Positions 1 to 8,909 of a stretch of DNA of 54,935 bases are shown one piece after another. The notes beneath the pieces are model-generated. The model did no database searches, was not told where the DNA came from, and saw nothing but the letters and a program-made list of their open reading frames with translations. The position numbers and the translations under genes were made by a program. Origin of the DNA: Paludibacter sp. 221 (GTDB taxonomy: Bacteria; Bacteroidota; Bacteroidia; Bacteroidales; Paludibacteraceae). Within the stretch, counting starts at the first letter, position 1. Each line of letters begins with the position of its first letter. The stretch is taken from the NCBI RefSeq assembly GCF_010501035.1, contig NZ_QVMH01000007.1, positions 1 to 54,935 on the forward strand. The letters run 5' to 3'.

Positions 1-169
1 TCATATTGTATTAAAAAAGATAAAAGAACAAAAAGGACAAATGATAAAGGACAAGACTTATAGCTTGTAGCTAACTAAATCATTCTTCACTTTTTACTCA
101 AAGAATGTGGATGCAAATGTAAAGGCTTTAGTTTTTTGAGACAAATATTTAACGAGTGAAAAATGTGCT

Positions 170-1201
170 TTACCGGATTTTTATAGTGAAGCGTTTTTTC
201 TTTTTTCCTTTGGCTAACTGTTTATTTTGTTTTGCTATTTTTCTTTCTTCGAGCAACATCGAAAGATATTCGACATAAGGCTCAATATATCGTTTGCGTT
301 TAGCTTCGAGTAAATCGGCCATTGTAATCATAATACCTGTTTCAAAAGTATGTCCGAAATCGGGGTCGGTAGTAGTGCCAAAAGTACGCATTGTGTCGGT
401 AAGCCCTATGTATGCGTTGAACATCGGAGGTATAGTCTCTCCTTCGCTGCGTATGGCTTTTTGCAGAATTTTGTAATTTCCACGGGCATTTTCCTGTTTA
501 TCAAATATTTCGCCCGCAACATTTTTTATGTGCTCGCTGATGGTTATTCCCGATTTAGCCGTGATTAAGTTATCGTTGTCGGGGAAAAAACGTTCTAAGT
601 ATTCATATATCAGTTCTCTTGCATTTGCAGAGTAATGTTCGTATATATTTATTTTACCAATAAAATACTTTGCTTTTTTTACGTCATGAATCAAAGCTCC
701 AAGCCCATCCCATAAGTTGTCTAACGAAAAAAGACTTTTCATTCCCATCTTCGAGGTTTGGTAATCGGGTTGGATAAAAGCCCGTCCCAGTTCAACAGAA
801 TAGGGGAGATACTCTTTAATAAATTTATCACTAAAGGTAAACAAGTGCCCCATTGCCAGCATGGGCTGACCATCCTCGTCGAAAGTAACATCATGTCCGG
901 GCAAAAAACGATATCCTCCGATGATTTCCTCTCCCTGTGGGTCCCAAACAATTAGTTGATAATATGCTTTTTCCAGATAATCATAATCATCCACATCAAT
1001 CTCTTCGCCTGTGCCGCCTCCCCACGAGCGAAAGGACAGTTCGCGCAAGCGTCCTATCTCACGCATTACGTTGGGCGAGTTATGAGCTGTTACAACATAA
1101 ATTTCATTATGTGCTTTATTGGTAGGACGAAGAAATTTTTCCTGCGTCAGTTCTTTTTTCAATATTTTTCGATCTATCGGGTCGATTATAGCTTTCATCA
1201 T
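170..1201 (-). CDS. GNAT-type acyltransferase (Acetyltransf_5/hemolysin-like)
   Basis: A 343-aa soluble protein with no signal peptide. The N-terminal two thirds look like the GNAT-fold acyltransferases often annotated as hemolysin-like in Bacteroidota: RELSFRSWGGGTG near residue 55, IIGGYRFLPG near 95, and ELGRAFIQPDYQ near 138, the usual acyl-donor-binding stretch. In Bacteroides a protein of this type (GlsB) N-acylates glycine to make glycine lipids. That role is possible here, but the partner O-acyltransferase is not visible in the window. The C-terminal 80 residues are helical and end in a strongly basic tail. It is monocistronic in the window, with a -7 box TATTTTTG on the minus strand at 1228-1235. 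The CDS is sure; the substrate is not. Confidence 0.8.
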   Translation of the reverse strand: MMKAIIDPIDRKILKKELTQEKFLRPTNKAHNEIYVVTAHNSPNVMREIGRLRELSFRSWGGGTGEEIDVDDYDYLEKAYYQLIVWDPQGEEIIGGYRFLPGHDVTFDEDGQPMLAMGHLFTFSDKFIKEYLPYSVELGRAFIQPDYQTSKMGMKSLFSLDNLWDGLGALIHDVKKAKYFIGKINIYEHYSANARELIYEYLERFFPDNDNLITAKSGITISEHIKNVAGEIFDKQENARGNYKILQKAIRSEGETIPPMFNAYIGLTDTMRTFGTTTDPDFGHTFETGIMITMADLLEAKRKRYIEPYVEYLSMLLEERKIAKQNKQLAKGKKKKRFTIKIR

Positions 1202-1227
1202 TGTTATATTGAAAATATATATTACTA

Positions 1228-1235
1228 CAAAAATA
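1228..1235 (-). promoter_or_regulatory. -7 promoter box for the acyltransferase
   Basis: TATTTTTG on the minus strand fits the Bacteroidota -7 consensus TAnnTTTG and lies 27 bases before the start codon. Confidence 0.45.
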
Positions 1236-1286
1236 GTATTTTTTAGTGGATGATTTATTATTTGACTGAAATGTTTAATAATGGTT

Positions 1287-1331
1287 TAAAAAAGAACCGG
1301 AAATCCTGTAATCGTGAGAATTTCCGTTTTC
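1287..1331 (-). terminator. Intrinsic terminator of the dehydrogenase gene
   Basis: On the minus strand a CGGAAAT / ATTTCCG stem is followed by GTTCTTTTTT. It lies just after the stop codon of the carboxynorspermidine dehydrogenase gene. Confidence 0.6.
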
Positions 1332-1353
1332 TTTTTTAGTCTGTTTTTGGGAA

Positions 1354-2556
1354 TTATACTTCCAAGTTTATATCAAACAATTCGTTCCAAGGCAAGCCTT
1401 GTATGTTTAACTGCTGCATGAATGGATCCGGATTAAACTCTTCTACATTGAAAACTCCGGGTTTTCTCCATTCTCCTTTGAGGAACATCATTGCGCCAAT
1501 CATTGCCGGAACGCCTGTAGTATAGCTTACTCCTTGTGTGCCGGTTTCTTCGAATGCTTTTTCGTGGCTGCAGTTATTGTAGATATAGTAAGTGCGTTCC
1601 TTACCATCCTTTAGCCCACGTATGCGGCATCCGATAGAAGTCCAACCTGTATAATTTTCGCCTAAGTCGCCCGGATTGGGCAATACGGCTTTGAGGAATT
1701 GGATCGGAACGATTTTTTGCCCGTTATATTCCACTTCATCAATCCGTGCCATTCCTATGTTTTGGATAACACGCAGGTGTGTTAAGTATTCCTGTCCGAA
1801 AGTCATCCAGAAGCGTGCCCGTTTCAGAGATGGATAATTTTTCACTAACGATTCCAACTCTTCGTGATAAATTACATACGATTCCTTCGCGCCTATTTCC
1901 GGATAATTCAGTGGTTTATGTATCTCATGCGGTTCAGTTTCAACCCATTTGCCATTTTCCCAATACTTCCCTTTTTGAGTTACCTCGCGTATATTGATTT
2001 CGGGGTTGAAGTTTGTAGCAAATGCTTTACCATGGTCGCCGGCATTACAGTCTACAATATCAAGATATTGAATCTCATCAAAATGATGTTTAGCAGCATA
2101 TGCAGTGAAAATACTGGTTACGCCGGGGTCGAATCCACAACCTAAAATAGCAGTAAGCCCCGCTTTTTTAAATTTATCCTGATAAGCCCATTGCCATTTA
2201 TATTCAAATTTGGCCTCGTCTTTAGGTTCGTAGTTTGCTGTGTCAAGATAGTTTACACCACACTCAAGGCATGCGTCCATTATAGTGAGGTCTTGGTATG
2301 GTAATGCTACATTTATAACCAGTTCGGGATTGAAACTTTTGAATAGTTTTACCAACTCCGGTACGCTGTCAGCATCTACCTGAGCCGTTTGCAGAGTAAA
2401 GTCATAACGTTTTTTCAGATCGGAAGCTATTACATCGCATTTGCTTTTTGTACGGCTTGCCAGCATAACTTCGGTGAAAACATCTCTGTTTTGAGCTATT
2501 TTGTGCGCTACAACAGTGCCTACACCTCCGGCACCAATAATCAATACTTTTCCCAT
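1354..2556 (-). CDS. Carboxynorspermidine dehydrogenase (saccharopine dehydrogenase family)
   Basis: A 400-aa NAD(P)H-dependent oxidoreductase. In the Bacteroidota polyamine route it condenses a diamine with aspartate semialdehyde to give carboxyspermidine or carboxynorspermidine, which a decarboxylase then turns into the free polyamine. The Rossmann motif GAGGVG is at residues 8-13. CGFDPGVTSIFTAYA near residue 140 and the C-terminal GVPAMIGAMMFL stretch are typical of this branch rather than of lysine-forming saccharopine dehydrogenases. The length matches the family (about 400 aa). It is divergent from feoB, with its own -7 box at 2625-2632 on the minus strand. The decarboxylase partner is not in the window. 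Confidence 0.9.
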   Translation of the reverse strand: MGKVLIIGAGGVGTVVAHKIAQNRDVFTEVMLASRTKSKCDVIASDLKKRYDFTLQTAQVDADSVPELVKLFKSFNPELVINVALPYQDLTIMDACLECGVNYLDTANYEPKDEAKFEYKWQWAYQDKFKKAGLTAILGCGFDPGVTSIFTAYAAKHHFDEIQYLDIVDCNAGDHGKAFATNFNPEINIREVTQKGKYWENGKWVETEPHEIHKPLNYPEIGAKESYVIYHEELESLVKNYPSLKRARFWMTFGQEYLTHLRVIQNIGMARIDEVEYNGQKIVPIQFLKAVLPNPGDLGENYTGWTSIGCRIRGLKDGKERTYYIYNNCSHEKAFEETGTQGVSYTTGVPAMIGAMMFLKGEWRKPGVFNVEEFNPDPFMQQLNIQGLPWNELFDINLEV

Positions 2557-2624
2557 TTATAAGTGTTTATATTAACTTCAATCAGATTATTTAATACGCT
2601 TTTCGGGCTACGAATTAGACCGTA

Positions 2625-2632
2625 CAAATATA
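2625..2632 (-). promoter_or_regulatory. -7 promoter box for carboxynorspermidine dehydrogenase
   Basis: TATATTTG on the minus strand, an exact TAnnTTTG match, lies 69 bases before the start codon in the divergent intergenic region. Confidence 0.5.
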
Positions 2633-2742
2633 ATTGTTTTTACCAGTAAAATGTTTATTCTTCGCATAATTTTTATGTTTTGCCGTATTTTGAAGTTAAT
2701 TTCAGCAGGGCGGTAATAATTCAATAAAATATTATTTTATTC

Positions 2743-2759
2743 TTTAGAATCAATCTAAA
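2743..2759. promoter_or_regulatory. Candidate operator: TTTAGA-N5-TCTAAA inverted repeat before feoB
   Basis: A perfect 6-bp inverted repeat with a 5-bp spacer starts at the expected -33 position and ends 4 bases before the -7 box of the feoB promoter. Its position would let a bound repressor block polymerase. An iron-responsive regulator (Fur or DtxR family) is the obvious candidate, but the sequence alone does not say which. Confidence 0.45.
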
Positions 2760-2763
2760 TAAC

Positions 2764-2771
2764 TATATTTG
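2764..2771 (+). promoter_or_regulatory. -7 promoter box for feoB
   Basis: TATATTTG matches TAnnTTTG. A TTTA at 2743-2746 sits at the -33 spacing. The predicted transcript starts about 20-25 bases before the GTG start. Confidence 0.55.
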
Positions 2772-2802
2772 CACTTCGTTTAATATATATTTGATATTTG
2801 CA

Positions 2803-5319
2803 GTGAAATTATCTGAATTAAAAACAGGCGAAAAAGCCTCAATCGTGAAAGTGCTTGGGCACGGAGGATTCCGTAAGCGTATAGTGGAGATGGGGTTTGT
2901 AAAAGGCAAGGTGGTAGAATCGGTCTTAAATGCCCCCCTTAACGACCCTATCAAATACAAAATAATGGGATATGAAGTATCTCTCCGTCGTAGCGAGGCC
3001 AATTTGATAGAGGTTGTGAGCGAAGAGGAAGCATCGAACTATTTCCGTAAAGCCCCCGAAACAATAATTGAAGATGAAGAGGTACGTAAAGCAGCGTTAA
3101 GCAAGCGGAAGCGTATAACAGTGGCGTTGGTAGGGAATCCTAACAGTGGGAAAACCACTTTGTTCAATTATGCTTCGGGCGGGCATGAGCATGTTGGGAA
3201 TTATAGTGGCGTAACGGTCGATTCCAAGGAAGGAAATTTTGAATTTAAAGGATACAAGATAACGCTGGTCGACTTGCCCGGTACTTATTCTATATCGGCA
3301 TATTCGCCTGAAGAACGCTATGTGCAGGACTATATTACGGAAAAAATGCCCGACGTGATAATAAATGTGGTGGCAGCGTCGAATATAGAACGAAATCTTT
3401 ACCTGACTACTCAGCTTATTGATATGAACGTTCGCACGGTGGTGGCGTTGAATATGTACGATGAACTGGAAAAAAGCGGAGATATTCTGGATTATAAAAA
3501 TCTGGGGAAATTACTGGGAATACCATTTGTGCCGACAGTAGCACGTAAAAAAATGGGAATGGATGAATTGTTTACTACAGTTATCAAGTTGTACGAAGGA
3601 AGCGATGTGCTGAACGAGGAAGGAATATTGATACCTGCGGCTCAGGACGATAATCTGCTGGATGATTACCACCATGAAATAGAAATAGCCCACCAACATG
3701 GAGATGGAATTCAGGATTCGGATTTGGACGGCAGCCATAAAATACATGAAACGGTTCGTCATATCCACATAAATTATGGCGAAAGTATTGAAAGGAGTAT
3801 TTATAATTTTAAGAAACACTTGACGGTTGACCCTGTGTTGTGCGCTGTTTTTCCGGCACGTTTTTGGGCTATCAAGCTGCTTGAAAAGGATAAGGATATC
3901 GAAGGGTTTGTAAGCAAAGCATCGAATGCAGATGAAATTATCAGATTTCGTGACGATGAAATAAAACAGTTGGAAGTGGAGTTGGGCGAAGATGTAGAAT
4001 CTTATATTACCGATGCAAAATATGGTTTTATAGCCGGAGCATTGAAAGAAACATACACAGAGAGCGTAAAAGAGAATAAATACGAGCGAACATCGGCTAT
4101 CGACTCCATCGTTACAAATAAGTATCTCGGATATCCTATTTTTTTGCTGTTTATGTTTATTATGTTTCAGGCTACTTTTTGGCTTGGGCAGTACCCGATG
4201 GGTTGGATTGAAGCGGGAGTAGGCTGGCTTGGCGATAAAGTACATGACCTGATGAACCCCGGCCCTTTGCGCGATTTGCTGGTAAATGGAGTAATAGGAG
4301 GAGTAGGAGGTGTTATTGTATTTTTGCCTAACATTCTTATCCTGTATTTCTTTATTTCATTGATGGAAGATACGGGGTATATGTCACGTGCGGCTTTCAT
4401 TATGGATAAAATTATGCACAAAATGGGGTTGCATGGTAAATCGTTCATTCCGCTCATTATGGGCTTTGGTTGTAATGTACCTGCTATAATGGCTACCCGC
4501 ACTATTGAGAATCGAAACAGCCGTATGATAACCATTCTTATAAACCCATTCATGTCGTGTAGTGCGCGGCTCCCTGTATATTTGCTTCTGTCAGGTGCAT
4601 TTTTCCCGAATCATGCAGGATTGGTCTTGTTTGGCATATACCTCACGGGTATTATATTGGCAGTGATTTTTGCAAGGCTATTTAAACGTTTTTTGTTTCC
4701 CAAAGACGAAACTCCGTTCGTGATGGAGCTTCCCCCTTACCGTATGCCTACCGTGCGTTCTATATCAATACATACATGGCAAAAGGGTAAACAGTATTTG
4801 ATGAAAATGGGTACTGTGATACTTTTTGCATCTATCATAATATGGTTTTTGGGTTATTATCCACGTCCCGAAGGTAATCCGGAAGAACTTACTTATGCCG
4901 AACAGATGCAGCAACAGGAAAATTCATATATCGGAAAAATCGGCCATTTTATCGAGCCTGCTATGCGTCCGCTTGGTTTCGATTGGAAAATAAGCGTTGC
5001 CCTGCTCTCAGGTGTAGCAGCTAAGGAGATTGTAGTAAGTACCTTAGGCGTTCTTTATACAGGCAATCCCGAAGAGGATTTTTCATCGCTTTCGGAGCGT
5101 TTGAAAACAGATACAAACTCGGATGGTTCGTTGGTTTTTACCCCTGTGGTTGCTATCTGCCTTATGCTGTTTGTGTTGATTTATTTCCCCTGTATAGCTA
5201 CCATTACGGCTATCAAGCATGAGACAGGCAGTTGGAAATGGGCACTTTTTGCAGCTGCGTATACACTTATCCTCGCATGGTTGGTAGCTTTTGCTGTGTA
5301 TCAGATATTTGGAGAGTAA
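2803..5319 (+). CDS. feoB: Ferrous iron transporter FeoB with fused FeoA domain
   Basis: An inner-membrane Fe(II) transporter of about 838 aa. Residues 1-75 are a FeoA (SH3-like) domain, followed by a linker and then the G domain with P-loop GNPNSGKTTLFN near residue 110 and DLPGTYS. The C-terminal half has the FeoB membrane core, with the Cys-containing GFGCNVPAIMATRTI and NPFMSCSARLPVY gate motifs. I prefer the GTG start at 2803 (giving MKLSELKTGE, the usual FeoA start) to the in-frame TTG at 2791. Fused FeoA-FeoB proteins are common in Bacteroidota. A Cys-rich partner follows 83 bases downstream. Control by iron is suggested by the inverted repeat in the promoter. Confidence 0.97.
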   Translation: MKLSELKTGEKASIVKVLGHGGFRKRIVEMGFVKGKVVESVLNAPLNDPIKYKIMGYEVSLRRSEANLIEVVSEEEASNYFRKAPETIIEDEEVRKAALSKRKRITVALVGNPNSGKTTLFNYASGGHEHVGNYSGVTVDSKEGNFEFKGYKITLVDLPGTYSISAYSPEERYVQDYITEKMPDVIINVVAASNIERNLYLTTQLIDMNVRTVVALNMYDELEKSGDILDYKNLGKLLGIPFVPTVARKKMGMDELFTTVIKLYEGSDVLNEEGILIPAAQDDNLLDDYHHEIEIAHQHGDGIQDSDLDGSHKIHETVRHIHINYGESIERSIYNFKKHLTVDPVLCAVFPARFWAIKLLEKDKDIEGFVSKASNADEIIRFRDDEIKQLEVELGEDVESYITDAKYGFIAGALKETYTESVKENKYERTSAIDSIVTNKYLGYPIFLLFMFIMFQATFWLGQYPMGWIEAGVGWLGDKVHDLMNPGPLRDLLVNGVIGGVGGVIVFLPNILILYFFISLMEDTGYMSRAAFIMDKIMHKMGLHGKSFIPLIMGFGCNVPAIMATRTIENRNSRMITILINPFMSCSARLPVYLLLSGAFFPNHAGLVLFGIYLTGIILAVIFARLFKRFLFPKDETPFVMELPPYRMPTVRSISIHTWQKGKQYLMKMGTVILFASIIIWFLGYYPRPEGNPEELTYAEQMQQQENSYIGKIGHFIEPAMRPLGFDWKISVALLSGVAAKEIVVSTLGVLYTGNPEEDFSSLSERLKTDTNSDGSLVFTPVVAICLMLFVLIYFPCIATITAIKHETGSWKWALFAAAYTLILAWLVAFAVYQIFGE

Positions 5320-5402
5320 TTGTTGCTTTTTAAAAAGGTTTCGGCTCGTATAAACATAGTGCTTATTATTTTTGTTATTTTGAAAACTGACTTAGCTAAA
5401 AC

Positions 5403-5588
5403 ATGATACAACAAATAATAGTTATTATAATAGGAATTGCGGTTTTCGGGCTTACCGGATGGCGTATTTACAAACTGTTTACACAAAAAAATGCAGGAAA
5501 CAGCCGATGTGCCGGGTGTGATGTTGATTGTGCTTTGCGCAATTTGAATCCTGACAAATGCGAAGGAGAGGATGGGGTAGTTAAATAA
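5403..5588 (+). CDS. FeoB-associated Cys-rich membrane protein
   Basis: A 61-aa protein with one N-terminal membrane helix (about residues 4-22), then a basic stretch and a short Cys-rich tail with CAGCDVDC and a further Cys. Size, topology and position match the FeoB-associated Cys-rich family (a FeoC-like partner), thought to bind metal or tune FeoB. It is probably cotranscribed with feoB. Confidence 0.9.
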   Translation: MIQQIIVIIIGIAVFGLTGWRIYKLFTQKNAGNSRCAGCDVDCALRNLNPDKCEGEDGVVK

Positions 5589-5596
5589 TCAGCGAG

Positions 5597-5669
5597 AGCC
5601 TCTCATGGGACTCGAACCCACGACCTACTCATTACGAATGAGTTGCTCTACCAACTGAGCTAAAGAGGC
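5597..5669 (-). tRNA. tRNA-Thr (anticodon CGT)
   Basis: The minus strand folds as a full cloverleaf: acceptor GCCTCTT pairs with GAGAGGC, the D-arm is GCTCAGTTGGTAGAGC, and the anticodon stem ACTCA/TGAGT encloses loop TTCGTAA (anticodon CGT, reading ACG). The T-arm is GTGGG TTCGAGT CCCAT. The discriminator base is T and CCA is not encoded. It runs antisense to its neighbours and has its own promoter. Confidence 0.97.
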
Positions 5670-5690
5670 TTGTTTTTTTGAAATCAGGTG

Positions 5691-5721
5691 CAAAAATATA
5701 GTTTGTTATTAATTTATCAAA
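5691..5721 (-). promoter_or_regulatory. Promoter of tRNA-Thr
   Basis: On the minus strand, TTTG (5718-5721) and TATTTTTG (5691-5698) are 19 bases apart, an almost ideal Bacteroidota -33/-7 promoter, ending 22 bases before the tRNA 5' end. Confidence 0.7.
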
Positions 5722-5810
5722 GCATTTAGTTTATATTTTTCCCATTAGGAATTGAATTTTACCAAGAGTCTGAATTTTGTCAGAAAAAATAGTATCGACG
5801 TGTTTTTCGA

Positions 5811-6413
5811 ATGAATGATATTTATAAAACAATAGTAGTACAGACACAAGGAATTTATAAGGAAAAGGGAAGTAAGTTTCTTTCGTTTGCCATGCCTGTG
5901 CACAATGTAGATGAGATTAAGGAAATAGTAAAGGAATATCGGAAACAGTATTACGATGCCCGTCATGTTTGCTATGCATATATGCTGGGGGCCGAACGTA
6001 AAGAATGGCGTGCAAATGATGACGGAGAGCCTTCGGGAACGGCAGGTAAGCCCATTTTGGGTCAGATAAATTCTAAAGAGCTGACAGATGTACTGGTAAT
6101 TGTAGTTCGTTATTTTGGTGGAACGCTACTGGGTACAAGCGGACTGATAACCGCTTATAAAGAAGCTACAATTGATGCCCTGAATCAAGCCGAGATAATT
6201 GAAAAAACGGTAGATGTTTTCTTTGAAGTTCATTTCGACTACCCATTGATGAACGAGGTAATGCGTGTGGTAAAAGATACAAATGCTCAGATTATAGGTC
6301 AGGCTTATGATAATGATTGTGTGATGAGCTTAAGTATCAGAAAACAAGATGCAGAAACGTTGAGAGGGAAACTGGAAAAAGTAGAGGGGGTCAGGATAAG
6401 CGATGACGCCTGA
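5811..6413 (+). CDS. yigZ: YigZ/IMPACT family protein
   Basis: A 200-aa cytosolic protein with the UPF0029/IMPACT fold. Residues about 15-125 contain the family signature: SKFLSFAMPV, DARHVCYAYMLG, DDGEPSGTAGKPIL and VVRYFGGTLLGTSGLITAY. A DUF1949-like ferredoxin-fold C-terminal domain follows. Eukaryotic IMPACT inhibits Gcn2; the bacterial function is still unclear. It stands alone on the plus strand, and the length is typical. Confidence 0.93.
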   Translation: MNDIYKTIVVQTQGIYKEKGSKFLSFAMPVHNVDEIKEIVKEYRKQYYDARHVCYAYMLGAERKEWRANDDGEPSGTAGKPILGQINSKELTDVLVIVVRYFGGTLLGTSGLITAYKEATIDALNQAEIIEKTVDVFFEVHFDYPLMNEVMRVVKDTNAQIIGQAYDNDCVMSLSIRKQDAETLRGKLEKVEGVRISDDA

Positions 6414-6468
6414 AAAATTATGTTGAAAAATATACATTGCATTGATTAATGTTTAGAAAAATCTTTTA

Positions 6469-6476
6469 TATCTTTG
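6469..6476 (+). promoter_or_regulatory. -7 promoter box of the pyrBI operon
   Basis: TATCTTTG is an exact match to the strongest form of the Bacteroidota -7 box. Transcription would start at about 6481-6484, giving a leader of roughly 170 bases before pyrB. No clear -33 TTTG is seen at the usual distance. Confidence 0.6.
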
Positions 6477-6483
6477 TAGAGAT

Positions 6484-6585
6484 ATGAATATAAAATATTT
6501 GCAACATATTCTTTACTTAAACAGTTTTCAACGAAGCTGTTATTTGAAACGGTTTTTAAAACGAGAAAATATAAAACCAATGTAA
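6484..6585 (+). CDS. Possible pyrBI leader ORF (33 codons)
   Basis: An ATG at 6484 opens a 33-codon frame whose TAA stop (6583-6585) is the top of the upstream arm of the terminator at 6573-6615. A ribosome finishing this ORF would cover the hairpin. E. coli pyrBI uses the same layout to couple UTP level to readthrough. Against it: the predicted transcript start is almost on the ATG, so translation would have to be leaderless. No homology is claimed. Confidence 0.35.
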   Translation: MNIKYLQHILYLNSFQRSCYLKRFLKRENIKPM

Positions 6586-6615
6586 GTCTTTTAGGGATTT
6601 ATGTTGGTTTTTTTT
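6573..6615 (+). terminator. Intrinsic terminator in the pyrB leader (candidate attenuator)
   Basis: A 13-bp stem (upstream arm 6573-6585, downstream arm 6599-6611, two G-U pairs) with a 13-base loop ends in a run of eight T. It lies between the promoter and pyrB, 36 bases before the pyrB start, so it must be read through for pyrB expression. An extra small hairpin (AACAG/CTGTT, about 6520-6541) could act as a pause site. Confidence 0.65.
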
Positions 6616-6650
6616 ATAACTAATATCTGAATCAAAAAAATAGATTATAT

Positions 6651-7553
6651 ATGATAAATAAAAGTTTAGTTTCAATTACGGATTACAGCAAAGAAGATAT
6701 CCTCTCCATTTTGACTTCAGCTGCCGATTTTGAGGCAAATCCGAATAGAAAAACATTGGATGGGAGAGTGGTTGCAACTTTGTTTTTTGAACCATCTACC
6801 CGTACCCGTTTGAGTTTCGAGACAGCAGCAGTTCGTCTTGGAGCGAAGACTATTGGCTTTTCGGATGCTGCAACCAGCAGTTCGTCGAAAGGAGAAACCC
6901 TTCACGATACCATTCAGATGGTGAGTTCGTATGCCGATGTGATTGTGATGCGCCATCATATGGAAGGAGCTGCACGTTATGCTTCCGAAGTATCTCCGGT
7001 TCCGGTTATTAATGCAGGCGATGGTGCAAACCAGCATCCTTCGCAAACTTTACTCGACTTATATTCGATTTTGAAAACACAAGGAACCCTTGAAAATCTG
7101 AATATATGCCTGGTTGGCGATTTGAAATACGGACGTACGGTACATTCGCTCATTCAGGCAATGTCGCACTTCAATCCTACATTTAAGTTTATAGCTCCAG
7201 AAGAGCTTAAGATGCCGGACGAGTACAAAACATTTTGCCGTAAGCATAATATTTCCTATACGGAATCCACAGAACTCACTGACAATTTCAACGATGCTGA
7301 TATTTTATATATGACCCGTGTGCAACGCGAACGCTTCTCAGACCTTATGGAATATGAACGTGTGAAAAATGTGTACACACTAAATAATGCTATGTTGGAA
7401 AACAGCAAGCCAAATTTAAAAATTCTGCATCCGCTCCCGCGCGTTACCGAGATTGACCCCGATGTGGATGCAAATGAAAAAGCATATTACTTTAAGCAGG
7501 CAAAGAATGGTTTATATGTGCGCCAGGCAATAATTAGTAAGGTTTTAGCATAA
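6651..7553 (+). CDS. pyrB: Aspartate carbamoyltransferase catalytic chain
   Basis: A 300-aa enzyme that joins carbamoyl phosphate and aspartate into carbamoyl aspartate, the committed step of pyrimidine synthesis. The carbamoyl-phosphate motif [13 protein letters not shown] is near residue 46; [15 protein letters not shown] near 125 and HPLPRVTEI near 262 (aspartate site) are intact. Followed after 14 bases by pyrI, so the enzyme is probably the regulated (c6r6) type. The leader with a terminator suggests attenuation by pyrimidines. Confidence 0.98.
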   Translation: MINKSLVSITDYSKEDILSILTSAADFEANPNRKTLDGRVVATLFFEPSTRTRLSFETAAVRLGAKTIGFSDAATSSSSKGETLHDTIQMVSSYADVIVMRHHMEGAARYASEVSPVPVINAGDGANQHPSQTLLDLYSILKTQGTLENLNICLVGDLKYGRTVHSLIQAMSHFNPTFKFIAPEELKMPDEYKTFCRKHNISYTESTELTDNFNDADILYMTRVQRERFSDLMEYERVKNVYTLNNAMLENSKPNLKILHPLPRVTEIDPDVDANEKAYYFKQAKNGLYVRQAIISKVLA

Positions 7554-7567
7554 AAGAGAAGATATAT

Positions 7568-8023
7568 ATGGAAAAGGAATTAAAAGTAGCAGCATTGAAG
7601 GATGGGACGGTTATTGACCATATCCCTGCTGATAAATTATTTAAAGTTGTTTTGATTCTCGAACTTGAAAAATGTAAAAATCAGGTTACAGTAGGAAATA
7701 ATTTGGAAAGTAAACGTTTGATATCCAAAGGAATCATAAAAATAACGGACCGTTTTTTCGAGGAATCGGAGGTTAACAAAATAGCCTTATTGGCTCCGAA
7801 TGCTAAGATAAATATCATTAAAGATTACGAAGTAGTAGAAAAACGCCCTTTGACTTTGCCCGAAGAAATACGTGATATTATACAGTGTGCAAATCCTAAT
7901 TGTATAACCAATCATCAGCCTGTAGCAACCCGCTTTTTTGTAATGAAAGAAGATAATGAGGTGCGCTTAAAATGCCGGTATTGTGAGCGTGAAGTGAAAC
8001 AAGAAGAAGTAAAAATAAAATAG
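7568..8023 (+). CDS. pyrI: Aspartate carbamoyltransferase regulatory chain
   Basis: A 151-aa subunit that binds ATP/CTP and clamps PyrB trimers. The N-terminal allosteric domain starts with KVAALKDGTVIDHIPADK. The C-terminal zinc domain keeps all four Cys ligands: CANPNC near residue 110 and CRYC near 137. Lies 14 bases after pyrB and surely shares its transcript. Confidence 0.98.
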   Translation: MEKELKVAALKDGTVIDHIPADKLFKVVLILELEKCKNQVTVGNNLESKRLISKGIIKITDRFFEESEVNKIALLAPNAKINIIKDYEVVEKRPLTLPEEIRDIIQCANPNCITNHQPVATRFFVMKEDNEVRLKCRYCEREVKQEEVKIK

Positions 8024-8037
8024 AAAATCGGAAAGAA

Positions 8038-8832
8038 TTGTTGTTAGAAAAAGAATTAAAATATCCTGTAATCTTAGTACATGGAATAGGTGCGAAAGAT
8101 AATAAACTGTTTTGGGGACGAATTCCGGAAGTATTAAGACATGCTGGTGTTAAGATTTTTTTAGGTAATACAGATTCTTGGGCTGGGATTGAGAGTAATG
8201 CTTTGGCGTTAAGAGATTCGGTTAATAACGTTTTAGAGATTTGTAATGCAGCAAAAGTAAATTTGATAGCCCACTCTAAAGGTGGTATTGATTCACGTTT
8301 TTTAATAAGTACTTTAGGCTATGCCCCAAAGATAGCAAGTCTTACAACTATTTCGAGTCCACATTTAGGTTCAGAAATAGTTGATTTTATATCTGATAAA
8401 AAGTATATACATACAAAATTAGCAAAAAAGATAACATATTCTTTAGCAAAACTGTATAGAGATAAAAAACCGGATCCATACAAAATACTGGAAGATTTGA
8501 CAACGAAGAGGATGCTTGAATTTAATCAGAATAATCCCGATGATTTAGGAGTTTATTATTGTAGTTATCACTCTTTGATGAAAAGTAAATTTGATGATTT
8601 TTCCCATTTTATAACATATGATTTTTTAAAGAAGAAAGTTGGAGAAAATGATGGAATTGTGAGTTTAAAATCTTCCAAGTGGGGAGAAGATTTTAAGCTG
8701 ATTGAGGGAAAAAATAGGGGAGGAATATCCCATTCTGAGATTGTTGATATTAAAAGAACAAAAATATCAGGAGTTGATATTCCTCAAGAGTATTTAAAAA
8801 TAGTTCGGGAGTTGAAAAATAGAGGTTTCTGA
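8038..8832 (+). CDS. Lipase-like alpha/beta hydrolase
   Basis: A 264-aa protein with no signal peptide. Motifs include PVILVHGIG near residue 10 (oxyanion region) and NLIAHSKGGIDSR near residue 80, where the Ser of HSKGG is the predicted nucleophile, then SSPHLGS. These resemble bacterial triacylglycerol lipases and PGAP1-like hydrolases. No ATG is usable; TTG codons at 8038 and 8041 are the likely starts. It follows pyrI by 14 bases and so may ride the pyr transcript, though a metabolic link is not obvious. Substrate unknown. Confidence 0.85.
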   Translation: MLLEKELKYPVILVHGIGAKDNKLFWGRIPEVLRHAGVKIFLGNTDSWAGIESNALALRDSVNNVLEICNAAKVNLIAHSKGGIDSRFLISTLGYAPKIASLTTISSPHLGSEIVDFISDKKYIHTKLAKKITYSLAKLYRDKKPDPYKILEDLTTKRMLEFNQNNPDDLGVYYCSYHSLMKSKFDDFSHFITYDFLKKKVGENDGIVSLKSSKWGEDFKLIEGKNRGGISHSEIVDIKRTKISGVDIPQEYLKIVRELKNRGF

Positions 8833-8909
8833 TTAAAAATGGGGAATTTATTGATGAGGTGTATTTTTCAATTAGCCGTCGTTAAACATATATCCATCTC
8901 AAATTTATT

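Noticed and set aside
1-169. Left edge sequence
   Set aside because: No gene, hairpin with T run, or promoter that I could support.
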